Part shown: in pieces, positions 47,496-57,530 of the stretch
How positions within the stretch are numbered: the stretch's first letter is position 1
Layout: the number at the start of each line of letters is the position of its first letter
Assembly (NCBI GenBank): GCA_016709385.1
Contig: JADJMW010000022.1
Span: forward strand, 496,001-560,000
DNA: 64,000 bases
Direction of reading: 5' to 3'
Source of the DNA: Candidatus Rubrivivax defluviihabitans
Lineage (GTDB): Bacteria > Pseudomonadota > Gammaproteobacteria > Burkholderiales > Burkholderiaceae_C
The notes under the pieces: model-generated
Database searches by the model: none
What the model was told of the DNA's origin: nothing
Seen by the model: only the letters and a program-made list of their open reading frames with translations
Program-made: the position numbers and the translations under genes

Positions 47496-47855
47496 TCAGA
47501 TGGCGTGCGGGTTGAACAAGCGTTCCACCGCCACGTCGATGACCATGCCGCACAGGCTGTACAGCAGCGAGCCGATCAGCGCCGCGGTGAAACTCTCGAC
47601 GTGAAAGCTGCCCAGCAGCGACGCGGCGGCCCAGAACATGAGCGCGTTGATGACGAAGAGAAACAGGCCCAGCGTCAGCAGCGTCACCGGCAGCGTGAGC
47701 AAGACCAGCAGCGGCCGCACCAGCGTATTGAACAGGCCGACCAGAAAGGCCGCGAACAACGCCGAACCGAAGCCGTCCACCGACACCCCCGGATACAGGT
47801 CGGCCACGAGCAGCAGGGCTCCGGCGAGCAGCAACCAACGCACGATCATCTTCAT
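47496..47855 (-). CDS. Phage-holin-IV-like (YvlD-type) membrane protein
   Basis: A 119-residue protein with four hydrophobic helices, of the family annotated as mycobacterial 4-TMS phage holin or YvlD. Landmarks are WLLLAGALLLVADLYPGVSVDGF, GLFNTLVRPLLVLLTLPVTLLTLGLF and VINALMFWAAASLLG. There is no evidence of a phage: it is a chromosomal housekeeping-type gene of unknown role. ATG 47855 (MKMIVRWLL) starts at the first helix. It is convergent with pbpC, 7 bases apart. Confidence 0.87.
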   Translation of the reverse strand: MKMIVRWLLLAGALLLVADLYPGVSVDGFGSALFAAFLVGLFNTLVRPLLVLLTLPVTLLTLGLFLFVINALMFWAAASLLGSFHVESFTAALIGSLLYSLCGMVIDVAVERLFNPHAI

Positions 47856-48025
47856 GGGCACAGCATAACGTGGCGCGGACGCGTCTTTTGCCTGGGAAAA
47901 CCGCTTCTCAGCACGATAGGCTGGCATTACCATCGCGGGTAGCCGATTGATCGTAAAGACAAGCCCCGAAATCAAGGTTTGCGCCGCGGTCGGCACTCTC
48001 TCAACCACTGACGGAGAACCTACAC

Positions 48026-48412
48026 ATGGCAACTGCGAAGAAAGCTCCCGCGAAGAAGGCCCCGGCGAAGAAGGCGCCGGTCAAGAAAGCCGCACCGGCC
48101 AAGAAGGCGGCCCCGGCCAAGAAGGCGGCACCCGCCAAGAAAGCCGCCGCCCCGGCAAAGAAGCGTGCCCCCAGCGCGGCCTTCATGAAGGCCATGACCC
48201 CGAGCGCCGCCTTGGCCGCCATCATCGGCGACAAGCCACTGCCGCGGACCGAGGTCACCAAGAAGGTGTGGGAGTACATCAAGAAGAACGATCTGCAGGA
48301 CAAGATCAAGCGCACCATGATCAATGCCGACGCCAAGCTCAAGGCCGTGGTCGGGGTGAGCCCGATCAGCATGTTCGGCATGACCAAGGAAATCAGCAAG
48401 CATCTCAAGTGA
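48026..48412 (+). CDS. SWIB/MDM2-domain protein with histone-H1-like Lys/Ala/Pro tail
   Basis: A 128-residue protein. The first 48 residues are tandem AKKAPAKKA/AAPAKK-type repeats like the tails of histone H1 and of Burkholderiales nucleoid proteins. They should bind DNA nonspecifically. The rest (about 52-128) is a SWIB domain: FMKAMTPSAALAAIIGDKPLPRTEVTKKVWEYIKKNDLQD...INADAKL, GVSPISMFGMTKEISKHLK. A GGAGA ribosome site precedes the ATG and a strong terminator follows the stop. The role in chromosome organisation is inferred from composition. The tract between about 48044 and 48170 is repetitive at DNA level. Confidence 0.92.
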   Translation: MATAKKAPAKKAPAKKAPVKKAAPAKKAAPAKKAAPAKKAAAPAKKRAPSAAFMKAMTPSAALAAIIGDKPLPRTEVTKKVWEYIKKNDLQDKIKRTMINADAKLKAVVGVSPISMFGMTKEISKHLK

Positions 48413-48434
48413 GTTGCTGAACGCCGATACCCTC

Positions 48435-48467
48435 GCGGGGCCCGGGTGACCGGGCCCCGCTTTCGTT
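48435..48467 (+). terminator. Rho-independent terminator after the SWIB gene
   Basis: A perfect 11-bp stem (GCGGGGCCCGG, GTGA loop, CCGGGCCCCGC) at 48435-48460 is followed by TTTCGTTT. It lies 22 bases after the stop codon. Read on the other strand it sits at the end of the convergent isomerase gene, but that side has no T-run. Confidence 0.88.
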
Positions 48468-49073
48468 TCAGCCGACTTGCGCCAGCCGCCGCGCGACGAA
48501 GTCCAGCCGGTCCTGGCCCCAGAAGATCTCGCCTTCGATCACGTAGCTGGGCGAGCCGAAGACGCCGGCGGCTATGGCCTGCTGCGTGTTCTGCTCGTAC
48601 TGCGCCTGCACTTCGGGCGTGGCCGAGGCGGCCAGCCGCTCCGCCGGCAGGCCACATTCGGCCAGCAGTTCGGCCAGCGTCGTGGCGCTGGCAATGTCGC
48701 GCTCCTGCGCCCACACGGCCGCCAGCACGCGGCCGGTGAGCTGCATGGCGGCAGCGGCGCCGTCGGCCCGGTCGACGGCCACGATGAGCCGCGCCGCGGG
48801 GTCGCCCGGCACCGGAAAGTATTTCGGCTTCAGGTTCAGCGGCAGGCCCAGCGCGGCGCGAAAGCGCGCCAGTTCCACCAGCCGGTAGGCCTGGCGCTGC
48901 GGCGCGCGCTGGCCCAGAGGCAGGCCGCCCGACACCGGGAAGACCTTGCCCAGGTCGATGGGCAGCACGCGCGCCGTGGCGCCCGCGGCGGCGGCGATGC
49001 GCGCGAAGCGCTCGTGACCGAGGTAGGTCCAGGGGGACTGCGGGGCGAGGTAGTAGTCGACGGTGGTGGGCAT
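48468..49073 (-). CDS. 2-hydroxychromene-2-carboxylate isomerase-like, DsbA-fold protein
   Basis: A 201-residue kappa-class GST/DsbA-fold protein. It starts TTVDYYLAPQSPWTYLGHERF, where SPW replaces the CxxC of true DsbA, as in 2-hydroxychromene-2-carboxylate isomerases. The C-terminal FGSPSYVIEGEIFWGQDRLDFV is the family signature with the cis-proline. The true substrate is unknown; these enzymes use glutathione, and gshA lies in this window. It is convergent with the SWIB gene. Confidence 0.88.
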   Translation of the reverse strand: MPTTVDYYLAPQSPWTYLGHERFARIAAAAGATARVLPIDLGKVFPVSGGLPLGQRAPQRQAYRLVELARFRAALGLPLNLKPKYFPVPGDPAARLIVAVDRADGAAAAMQLTGRVLAAVWAQERDIASATTLAELLAECGLPAERLAASATPEVQAQYEQNTQQAIAAGVFGSPSYVIEGEIFWGQDRLDFVARRLAQVG

Positions 49074-49194
49074 GGCGACGGGTCTCGGAAACGGGGCGGC
49101 AAGGCGACAGGGTCCTCGGCCCAGCGCAGTCTACGGCCGCCGCCGCGCCTGCGCCGCTGTGTTGAAATGCCCCGCGACCGACCGGAGACCCAGA

Positions 49195-49593
49195 ATGAGC
49201 AACGACACCCTCGCCGCATGGCATCGAATGGTCCGGGATCACGACCCGTCGGGGCTGGACACGCTGCTGGCCGACGCGGCGGTTTTCCATTCCCCCATCG
49301 TGCACAAGCCCCAGGTCGGCAAGGCGCTTGCCGCGGCCTACCTGCGGGCGGCGTTCCAGGTCTTCTTCGACCCGAGCTTTCGCTACGTGCGTGAAGTGGT
49401 CGGCGTCCGCGACGCTGTGCTTGAGTTCGAGGTCGAGATCGACGGTATCGCGGTCAACGGCGTGGACATGATGCATTGGGACGAACAAGGCCGCATCGAT
49501 GACTTCAAGGTCATGGTCCGGCCGTTGAAGGCGATCAACCTGATCCATCAGAAGATGGCGGCCGTGTTGCAGGCACAGGCCGCGGGCCAGTAA
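49195..49593 (+). CDS. SnoaL/NTF2-like protein
   Basis: A 132-residue alpha+beta cone-fold protein of the SnoaL/NTF2-like group: WHRMVRDHDPSGLDTLLADAAVFHSP, REVVGVRDAVLEFEVEIDGIAVNGVDMMHWDEQGRIDDFKVMVRPLKAIN. The conserved closing strand is typical. It may be an isomerase-like or ligand-binding protein; no catalytic pair can be assigned with confidence. The start is ATG 49195 with GGAG upstream. It sits between the isomerase gene and the restriction-gene remnant. Confidence 0.82.
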   Translation: MSNDTLAAWHRMVRDHDPSGLDTLLADAAVFHSPIVHKPQVGKALAAAYLRAAFQVFFDPSFRYVREVVGVRDAVLEFEVEIDGIAVNGVDMMHWDEQGRIDDFKVMVRPLKAINLIHQKMAAVLQAQAAGQ

Positions 49594-49604
49594 CCCAAGG
49601 CCAC

Positions 49605-50366
49605 ATGAGCCAACTGCAGATCCACGAGTACCTGGCCGAACTCGACCGCCTGAAGCGCGCCAGCGGAAGCCGCCGCGAGACCAATCTGCGCGGCGCCTTC
49701 CGCGACCTGCTGAAGGGCTGGGGCCGCGGTCAGGACCTGGTATTCGTCGAGGAATATGCGCTGAAGACCGCCGCCAAGGCCAACATCACCGTCGACGGCG
49801 CGCTGCTGCACGGCATCCGCACCCCGCTGGGGTACTGGGAAGCGAAGGACGCGGACGACGACCTCGAAGCCGAGATGGCCGCCAAGTTCCGCAAGGGCTA
49901 ACCGCGCGACAACATCGTCTTCACCGACGACGTTACCGCCGTGCTCTGGCAAGGTGGCAACGAGGTCTTGCGCTGCGCCATGACCGACACCGCGCGGCTG
50001 GAAAGACTACTGAAGCTGTTCTTCGGCTTCGAGCGCCCCGAGATCGTCGGCTTTCGCCGTGCCGTGGCGCAGTTCAAGACCGACCTGCCGGCGGTGCTGA
50101 AGGGCCTGCGCGAGATGATCGAGGCGCAGCACGAGGGCAACCCGGCCCTGACCGAAGCCGACGTGCGCGAAATGCTGATCCAGCACATCCTCACCGAAGA
50201 GATCTTCGGCAAGGTCTTCGACGACAGCGACTTCCACCGCCAGAACAACGTGGCGCACGAGCTGTACGAGCTGGAAGCCACCTTTTTCACCGGCGGCTTG
50301 AAGAAGGCGACGCTGAAGGGCCTGGAGCCTTACTACGCCGCCATTCGCGCCGCGGCGGCGCAGATC
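49605..50366 (+). pseudogene. Type ISP restriction-modification enzyme remnant (N-terminal part, nonsense and 3' truncation)
   Basis: The opening frame (97 residues) matches the N-terminus of type ISP restriction enzymes: LRGAFRDLLKGWGRGQDLVFVEEYAL and a PD-(D/E)xK-type core, VDGAL...GYWEAKD. It stops at TAA 49899 exactly where the family continues GYP; the same frame then resumes with PRDNIVFTDDVTAVLWQGGN and runs on through ETIEIF-like and FFTGGLKKATLKGLEPYYAAIRAAAAQI. The homology ends at about 50366, where repeat element C begins. The helicase, methyltransferase and specificity regions, most of the usual protein, are missing. It therefore cannot make a working enzyme. Confidence 0.82.
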
Positions 50367-50592
50367 GGCAGGTGGTGCTCGGCAGGGGCGAATTGTGGGG
50401 CGACGAGAAGCGCAGGACTGGGGTCGACGCGCGCAGCGCGCATCCATGACTGATTCGCCGCATCTGTTCGAGCGCAGCGAACGCAGTGAGCGAAGCGAGT
50501 CATGCGGCGCGACCCCAGTCCGAGCATCGCAGTGGAGTCGGCGCGTCAGCGACGACCGACCCACGATGAGCCCCTGCCGGGCACCGCCTGTC
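50367..50592. repeat. Nested inverted-repeat element C (226 bp), at the truncation point of the restriction gene
   Basis: The outer arms 50367-50389 and 50570-50592 read GGCAGGTGGTGCTCGGCAGG against GACAGGCGGTGCCCGGCAGG on the other strand (20 of 23 matches overall). A nested pair GGACTGGGGTCG/CGACCCCAGTCC lies at 50415-50426 and 50510-50521. The central hairpin 50456-50509 (CGCCGCAT/ATGCGGCG) is the same unit as in elements A and B at 35 kb. It replaces the rest of the type ISP gene. The outer arms resemble those of element B. Confidence 0.65.
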
Positions 50593-50718
50593 GCGAGCCG
50601 CCGATCTCGTCAGCTGGCAATTTGACCGAGATTAGCGAATTCAGCCGGGGACCATAACTTCGCTAACTTCACTCAAATTCGGCTCGCGCGTCGGCCACGG
50701 CACGCGCCTGTCTGTCGG
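50593..50718. other. Intergenic stretch downstream of uvrA with a lower-GC inverted repeat
   Basis: No gene. It contains the inverted repeat at 50619-50679: AATTTGA...TTAGCGAA paired with TTCGCTAA...TCAAATT (17 of 21 positions match). It is clearly richer in A and T than the surroundings. It starts 40 bases after the uvrA stop codon on the minus strand and may mark the 3' end of that transcript. Confidence 0.55.
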
Positions 50719-53658
50719 CTACAGAACCCCCCGAAGAAACCGCCCCGTGTGGCTGCCCTCGTGCGCCGCCACCTCCTCGGGCGTGCCCGCGATCAGCACC
50801 CGCCCGCCGCCGGCGCCACCCTCGGGCCCCATGTCGATGATCCAGTCGGCGGTCTTGATGACGTCCAGGTTGTGCTCGATGACGACGATGGTGTTGCCGG
50901 CGTCGCGCAGCTGGTGCAGCACCTTGAGCAGCAGTCCGATATCGTGGAAGTGCAGCCCGGTGGTCGGCTCGTCCAGGATGTACAGCGTGCGTCCCGTATC
51001 CCGCTTGCTCAGCTCCAGCGCCAGCTTTACGCGCTGCGCCTCCCCGCCGCTCAGCGTGGTGGCGCTCTGGCCCAGCCGCACGTAGCCCAGGCCCACGTCG
51101 AGCAGCGTCTGCAGCTTGCGCGCGATATTCGGCACGGCGCTGAAGAAAGCGTGCGCGTCTTCCACCGTCAGCTCCAGCACCTGCGTGATGTTCTTGCCCT
51201 TGTAGAGGATCTCCAGCGTCTCGCGGTTGTACCGCGCGCCGTGGCACAGGTCGCAAGGCACGTACATGTCGGGCAGGAAGTGCATCTCGACCTTGATCAC
51301 GCCGTCGCCTTCGCAGGCTTCGCAACGCCCGCCACCGCTGGAAGAACTCACGTTGAAGCTGAAGCGCCCGGCGCCGTAGCCGCGCTCGCGCGCCGTGGGC
51401 ACTTCGGCGAAGAGCTCGCGGATGGGCGTGAACAGGCCGGTATAGGTAGCCGGGTTGCTGCGCGGCGTGCGGCCGATGGGGCTCTGGTCGACGTTGATGA
51501 CCTTGTCCAGCGCCTCCAGCCCTTCGATGCGGTCGTGCGGCGCCGGCTCGGCGTGGCTGCCGTAGAGCTTGCGCGCCACCGCGGTGTACAGCGTGTCGTT
51601 GATGAGCGTGCTCTTGCCCGAGCCGCTGACGCCGGTGACGCAGGTGAACAAACCCACCGGAATCTCGACGCTCACGTCCTTCAGGTTGTTGCCGCGCGCG
51701 CCCACGACGCTCAAGCGGAACGGCGCAGCGCCGAAGCCGGTGGCCGCGCGCCGCCGCGCCGGCACGGGAATGCGCAGCGTGTGCGCGAGGTAGCGGCCGG
51801 TGAGCGATTCGGTATTGGCCGCCACCTCGTCGGGCGTGCCTTGCGCCATGACGCGGCCACCGTGCACGCCGGCACCGGGGCCCATGTCCACCACGTGGTC
51901 GGCGCTGCGGATCATGTCCTCGTCGTGCTCCACCACGAGTACGCTGTTGCCCAGGTCGCGCAGGTGCTTGAGCGTGCCGATCAGGCGTTCGTTGTCGCGC
52001 TGGTGCAGGCCGATGCTGGGTTCGTCCAGCACGTACATCACACCACTCAGGCCGCTGCCGATCTGGCTGGCCAGCCGGATGCGCTGCGCCTCGCCGCCGG
52101 AAAGCGTATCGGCGCCGCGGTCCAGGCTGAGGTAGGTCAGGCCGACGTCGTTCAGGAAGCGCAGCCGCGAGCGGATCTCGCGCATGATCTTGTCGGCGAT
52201 CTCGGCCTTGGCGCCGATCAGCTTCAGGTCCTGGAAATAGGCCAGGCTCTCGGCCAGCGTGGCGTGCTCCACCTCGTAGATCGGCTGGCCTTTTTCGCCC
52301 TGGCCGTCGGCCGTGTGGTGCTGCAGGAAGACATGCCGCGCCTCGCGCCGCAGCCGCGCGCCGCCACATTCGGCGCAGGGTTTGGCGGCCTGGTAGCGCG
52401 CCAGTTCCTCGCGGACCGCGGCCGAATCGGTTTCGCGCCAGCGGCGCTCGAAATTGGGCAGGATGCCTTCGAAGGGATGTGCTCGTTTGACCTGCCGCGT
52501 GCGCGCCTTGCCCTTGCCCACGCCTTCGGCTTCGTAGACGAATTCGATGGCTTCATCGCCCGAGCCGTGCAGCAGCACCTGCTGCGCCAACGGCGGCAGT
52601 TGTTCGAACGGCGTCTCGATGTCGAAGCCGACATGCCGCGCCACGCTTTCCAGCAGCGAATGCGTGTAGGCATTGCGCCGGTCCCAGCCCTTCACCGCGC
52701 CTGCGGCCAGGCTCAGGCTGGGGAAGGCCACCACGCGCTCGGGGTCCATCACCGTCACCTGGCCCAGGCCGTCGCAGGCCGGGCAGGCGCCCACCGGCGA
52801 GTTGAACGAGAACAGCCGCGGCTCCAGCTCGGACAGCGAATAGCTGCACACCGGGCAGCCGAATCTGCTGCTGAACAGATGCTCCTTGCCGGTGTCGAGT
52901 TCCAGCACGATGGCGCGGCCGTCGGCAATGCGCAGCGAAGCTTCGAAACTCTCGGCCAGGCGCTGCTTCACGTCGGGCTTGCTGCGCAGGCGGTCGACGA
53001 CGACGTCGATATCGTGCTTCTCGGTCTTCTTCAGCGCCGGCAGCGATTCGGATTCGAAGATGTTGCCCGGCTTGCCGTCGCTGCCGATGCGGAAGCGCAC
53101 GTAGCCGCGCGAGCGCATGTCCTGCAGCAGGTCGGCGAATTCGCCCTTGCGGTCGCGCACCACGGGGGCCAGCACCATGAGTCGCGTGTCCTCGGGCAGC
53201 GCCAGCACGGCGTCGACCATCTGGCTCACGCTTTGCGCTTGCAGAGGCAGGTCGTGGTCGGGGCAATACGGCGTGCCGGCACGCGCATAGAGCAGGCGCA
53301 GGTAGTCGTGGATCTCGGTGATGGTGCCGACCGTGCTGCGCGGGTTGTGGCTGGTGGCCTTCTGCTCGATGCTGATGGCGGGGCTGAGGCCCTCGATCAC
53401 GTCGACGTCGGGCTTGTCCATCAGCTGCAGGAACTGCCGCGCGTAAGCGCTCAGGCTTTCCACATAACGACGCTGGCCCTCGGCATAGAGCGTGTCGAAG
53501 GCCAGGCTGCTCTTGCCCGAACCCGACAGGCCGGTGATCACCACCAGCGCATGCTTCGGGATGTCGAGGTCGATATTCTTCAGGTTGTGCGTGCGCGCCC
53601 CCCGCACGCGCAGGGTGCGCAGTTCCAGCAGTGACGGGGGTTGGTTTTCGCGGGTCAT
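50719..53658 (-). CDS. uvrA: UvrABC excinuclease subunit A
   Basis: A 979-residue UvrA, the damage-recognising ATPase of nucleotide excision repair. It has two ABC modules: the first Walker A is GLSGSGKSS (about residues 43-51) and the second is GVSGSGKST. It also has two ABC signatures (LSGGEAQRIRLASQIG, LSGGEAQRVKLALELS) and zinc-binding cysteines (CPVCSYSL...CPACDGLG; CEACEGDG...CDLCHGARYNRET). Length is normal. I looked for a LexA box upstream and found none. Confidence 0.97.
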   Translation of the reverse strand: MTRENQPPSLLELRTLRVRGARTHNLKNIDLDIPKHALVVITGLSGSGKSSLAFDTLYAEGQRRYVESLSAYARQFLQLMDKPDVDVIEGLSPAISIEQKATSHNPRSTVGTITEIHDYLRLLYARAGTPYCPDHDLPLQAQSVSQMVDAVLALPEDTRLMVLAPVVRDRKGEFADLLQDMRSRGYVRFRIGSDGKPGNIFESESLPALKKTEKHDIDVVVDRLRSKPDVKQRLAESFEASLRIADGRAIVLELDTGKEHLFSSRFGCPVCSYSLSELEPRLFSFNSPVGACPACDGLGQVTVMDPERVVAFPSLSLAAGAVKGWDRRNAYTHSLLESVARHVGFDIETPFEQLPPLAQQVLLHGSGDEAIEFVYEAEGVGKGKARTRQVKRAHPFEGILPNFERRWRETDSAAVREELARYQAAKPCAECGGARLRREARHVFLQHHTADGQGEKGQPIYEVEHATLAESLAYFQDLKLIGAKAEIADKIMREIRSRLRFLNDVGLTYLSLDRGADTLSGGEAQRIRLASQIGSGLSGVMYVLDEPSIGLHQRDNERLIGTLKHLRDLGNSVLVVEHDEDMIRSADHVVDMGPGAGVHGGRVMAQGTPDEVAANTESLTGRYLAHTLRIPVPARRRAATGFGAAPFRLSVVGARGNNLKDVSVEIPVGLFTCVTGVSGSGKSTLINDTLYTAVARKLYGSHAEPAPHDRIEGLEALDKVINVDQSPIGRTPRSNPATYTGLFTPIRELFAEVPTARERGYGAGRFSFNVSSSSGGGRCEACEGDGVIKVEMHFLPDMYVPCDLCHGARYNRETLEILYKGKNITQVLELTVEDAHAFFSAVPNIARKLQTLLDVGLGYVRLGQSATTLSGGEAQRVKLALELSKRDTGRTLYILDEPTTGLHFHDIGLLLKVLHQLRDAGNTIVVIEHNLDVIKTADWIIDMGPEGGAGGGRVLIAGTPEEVAAHEGSHTGRFLRGVL

Positions 53659-53763
53659 CGGGCAGCCAAGGGCAACCGAGCATCATAACGACGCGGGCCG
53701 TGCCTGGCACCCTTGCCCGCAGCGCCCAGCTTGGGGTGAAAGACGCCCGCGGCAGCCGGCGGG

Positions 53764-55677
<1,914 letters not shown>

Positions 55678-55760
55678 GGTTGGGTCAGGATGGTAGCCCA
55701 GGCCCATCGCGGCCCGGTCCCGCCGAAGGGTGCCCGCCTCGGGGGTGGCTCCTGCGGGCG

Positions 55761-55789
55761 ATGTCAGCCGCAGGGGCCAGCGCGATAAT
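55761..55789 (+). promoter_or_regulatory. Probable ssb promoter
   Basis: ATGTCA (55761-55766; four of six matches to TTGACA) and GATAAT (55784-55789; five of six matches to TATAAT) are separated by exactly 17 bases, 46 bases ahead of the ssb start codon. No LexA-type palindrome overlaps it. Confidence 0.45.
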
Positions 55790-55834
55790 GAACCGACACG
55801 CCCCACCACCCTTCACCGCCCCTTGGAGCCCGCC

Positions 55835-56323
55835 ATGGCCTCAGTCAACAAAGTCATCCTCATCGGCAACCTCGGCAAGGATCCCGAGGTGCGCTACGCC
55901 CCCAGCGGCTCGGCCATCTGCAACGTCACCATCGCCACCAGCCGGCAGTGGAAGGACAAGACCAGCGGCGAGCGGCAGGAGGAAACCGAATGGCACCGCG
56001 TCGTCTTCTACGACCGGCTGGCCGAGATCGCCGGCGAATACCTGAAGAAAGGCAAGTCCGTCTATATCGAAGGGCGCCTGAAGACGCGCAAGTGGACCGA
56101 CAAGGAAGGCCAGGACCGCTACACCACCGAGATCATCGCGCAGGAGATGACCATGCTCGGCAGCCGCGAAGGCGGTTCTGGCGGTGGCGACGAGATGGGC
56201 TCGGCTCCCGCGCCGCGCAGCGCGCCGCCGGCCCGCAGTGCCGCGGCACCGGCGCCTACGCCGAAGCCGGCCGCGCGATCGTCCACCGGCTTCGACGACA
56301 TGGACGACGACATTCCGTTCTAG
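55835..56323 (+). CDS. ssb: Single-stranded DNA-binding protein
   Basis: A 162-residue SSB. The OB-fold N-terminus is MASVNKVILIGNLGKDPEVR and continues ICNVTIATSRQWKD, TEWHRVVFYDRLAEIAGEYLKKG and VYIEGRLKTRKW. A Gly/Ala/Pro-rich linker follows. The acidic tail DDMDDDIPF is the docking site for repair and replication proteins, including RecQ, whose gene is divergent next door. The start is ATG 55835 with GGAG upstream. Confidence 0.97.
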   Translation: MASVNKVILIGNLGKDPEVRYAPSGSAICNVTIATSRQWKDKTSGERQEETEWHRVVFYDRLAEIAGEYLKKGKSVYIEGRLKTRKWTDKEGQDRYTTEIIAQEMTMLGSREGGSGGGDEMGSAPAPRSAPPARSAAAPAPTPKPAARSSTGFDDMDDDIPF

Positions 56324-56362
56324 GAAGCGCCGCCGGGCCGCGAGCCTTGAACGGATCGCAGC

Positions 56363-56385
56363 CCAGACCCCGGCGGGGGGTCTGG
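56363..56385 (+). terminator. Hairpin between ssb and the efflux operon promoter
   Basis: A perfect 9-bp stem CCAGACCCC/GGGGTCTGG with a 5-base loop, 40 bases after the ssb stop codon. It ends two bases before the -35 of the next promoter. There is no T-run, so termination by this hairpin alone is uncertain; it may separate the two units. Confidence 0.4.
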
Positions 56386-56387
56386 AG

Positions 56388-56416
56388 TTGATACCCTAAT
56401 GGGTATGTGCTAGGAT
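56388..56416 (+). promoter_or_regulatory. Promoter of the RND efflux operon
   Basis: TTGATA (56388-56393) and TAGGAT (56411-56416) are spaced by 17 bases and each match the sigma-70 hexamer at four or five of six positions. A CsoR-type palindrome fills the spacer. The expected transcription start is at about 56423-56424, which coincides with the adaptor gene's ATG, so the transcript may be leaderless. Confidence 0.75.
56391..56406. promoter_or_regulatory. CsoR-type operator O1
   Basis: The perfect palindrome ATACCC-TAAT-GGGTAT overlaps the last half of the -35 and the spacer of the efflux promoter. G/C tracts flanked by AT steps are the hallmark of CsoR/RcnR-family operators. Repressor binding here would block RNA polymerase. 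Confidence 0.7.
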
Positions 56417-56430
56417 ACCTGTCATGGTAT
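56415..56430. promoter_or_regulatory. Second CsoR-type operator O2 overlapping the start codon
   Basis: ATACC-TGTCAT-GGTAT, the same ATACC-N6-GGTAT pattern as O1, centred 24 bases downstream of it and covering the -10 end, the presumed transcription start and the adaptor ATG. Confidence 0.5.
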
Positions 56431-57530
56431 ACGAAGCAAGCCTCCGCAAACCCGTGTCCGGTGTCCGCCGGGGCGTTCTGGCGGCCGCCCTGGCGGCGCT
56501 GATCGGCGCCGGCCCGCTGCTCGCCGCAGCACCTGCGGTGCCCACCGCGGAAGTCGGCACCGGTGCCGCCGGCACCGGCTTCGAGATCGACGGCGCGCTG
56601 GAAGCGCTGCAGCAGAGCACGGTGGCCGCGCAGCTGGGCGGCAACGTGCTGCAGCTGGCGGTAAAGGCCGGCGACCGCGTCAAGGCCGGTCAGGTGCTGG
56701 CGCGCATCGACGAACGCGACGCGCAGGCCGGCCTGGCCCGCGCCGACGCCGCGCTGGTCCAGGCGCAGGCCGAACTGAGCAATGCCCGGCTGCACGCCGA
56801 GCGGACGCGCGACCTGCGCAAGCAGGGCTTCGTCAGCCAGGCCGCGCTGGACGTTGCCGAAACCCAGCTCAAGGCCGCGTTGGCCGGGGTGCAGCAGGCG
56901 CAGTCGGGCCGCTCGCAGGCGGCGCTGGCGCGCAGCTTTGCGACCGTGACGGCGCCCTTCGACGCCATCGCGCTGGCCACCCACGTGGAAGCCGGCGAAC
57001 TGGCCACCCCCGGGCGCCAGTTGGTGACGCTGTACGCGCCCGGCCGCATGCGCGCCGTGGTGCAGTTGCCGGCGTCGCGCACCGCCGCGGCGCGGGCTGC
57101 CGCCGGCGTGCAGGTGCAGTTGCCGGGCGGCGCCGACAGCCGCTGGGTGACTCCCGTGACCCGCACCGAATTGCCGGGCACCGACCCGGTATCGCAGACC
57201 GTGGAATGGCGGCTGGATCTTTCCGCCGCCGACAGTGCCGGCCTGACACCCGGCCAGAACGTGCGCGTGCGCTTCGCCGGCGCCCCCGTCGCTGCCGCGA
57301 GCACGGCCGCTCCGGGCCGCCTGACCGTGCCGGCCGCCGCGGTATTGCGCCGAGGCGAACTCACGGCGGTGTACGCCGCGCAGGACAGCCGCTTCGTGCT
57401 CAAGGCCGTGCGCCTGGGCGCCACGCGGGGAGGTGACATCGAAGTGCTGGCCGGCCTGAAGCCCGGTGAGCGCGTTGCGCTCGACCCGGTGCGTGCCGGG
57501 CTGGCCGGCGCCGTGCCGGCCGCGCAGTGA
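56424..57530 (+). CDS. RND efflux periplasmic adaptor (membrane fusion protein)
   Basis: A 368-residue adaptor that bridges the inner-membrane pump to an outer-membrane channel. It has a signal segment (GVLAAALAALIGAGPLLAAAP), then beta-barrel and lipoyl-like halves (VAAQLGGNVLQLAVKAGDRVKAGQVLARID...TVTAPFDAIALATHVEAGELATPG) around a helical hairpin (about residues 90-150). A C-terminal membrane-proximal domain ends in GLKPGERVALDPVRAG. ATG 56424 lies at the expected transcription start; GTG 56454 is the alternative start if a leader is needed. It overlaps the pump gene by four bases (GTGA). No outer-membrane factor gene is adjacent. Confidence 0.9.
   Translation: MVYEASLRKPVSGVRRGVLAAALAALIGAGPLLAAAPAVPTAEVGTGAAGTGFEIDGALEALQQSTVAAQLGGNVLQLAVKAGDRVKAGQVLARIDERDAQAGLARADAALVQAQAELSNARLHAERTRDLRKQGFVSQAALDVAETQLKAALAGVQQAQSGRSQAALARSFATVTAPFDAIALATHVEAGELATPGRQLVTLYAPGRMRAVVQLPASRTAAARAAAGVQVQLPGGADSRWVTPVTRTELPGTDPVSQTVEWRLDLSAADSAGLTPGQNVRVRFAGAPVAAASTAAPGRLTVPAAAVLRRGELTAVYAAQDSRFVLKAVRLGATRGGDIEVLAGLKPGERVALDPVRAGLAGAVPAAQ

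Noticed and set aside
47496..47855. Holin-like gene as a sign of a prophage
   Set aside because: No other phage gene nearby; the family is widespread in non-phage chromosomes.
50749..53634. 961-residue open frame on the plus strand over uvrA
   Set aside because: Antisense to uvrA, which has all family motifs; no recognisable domain in the mirror frame.
53659..53763. LexA box upstream of uvrA, and likewise at 55678-55834 before ssb
   Set aside because: No CTG-N10-CAG type palindrome found in either gap.
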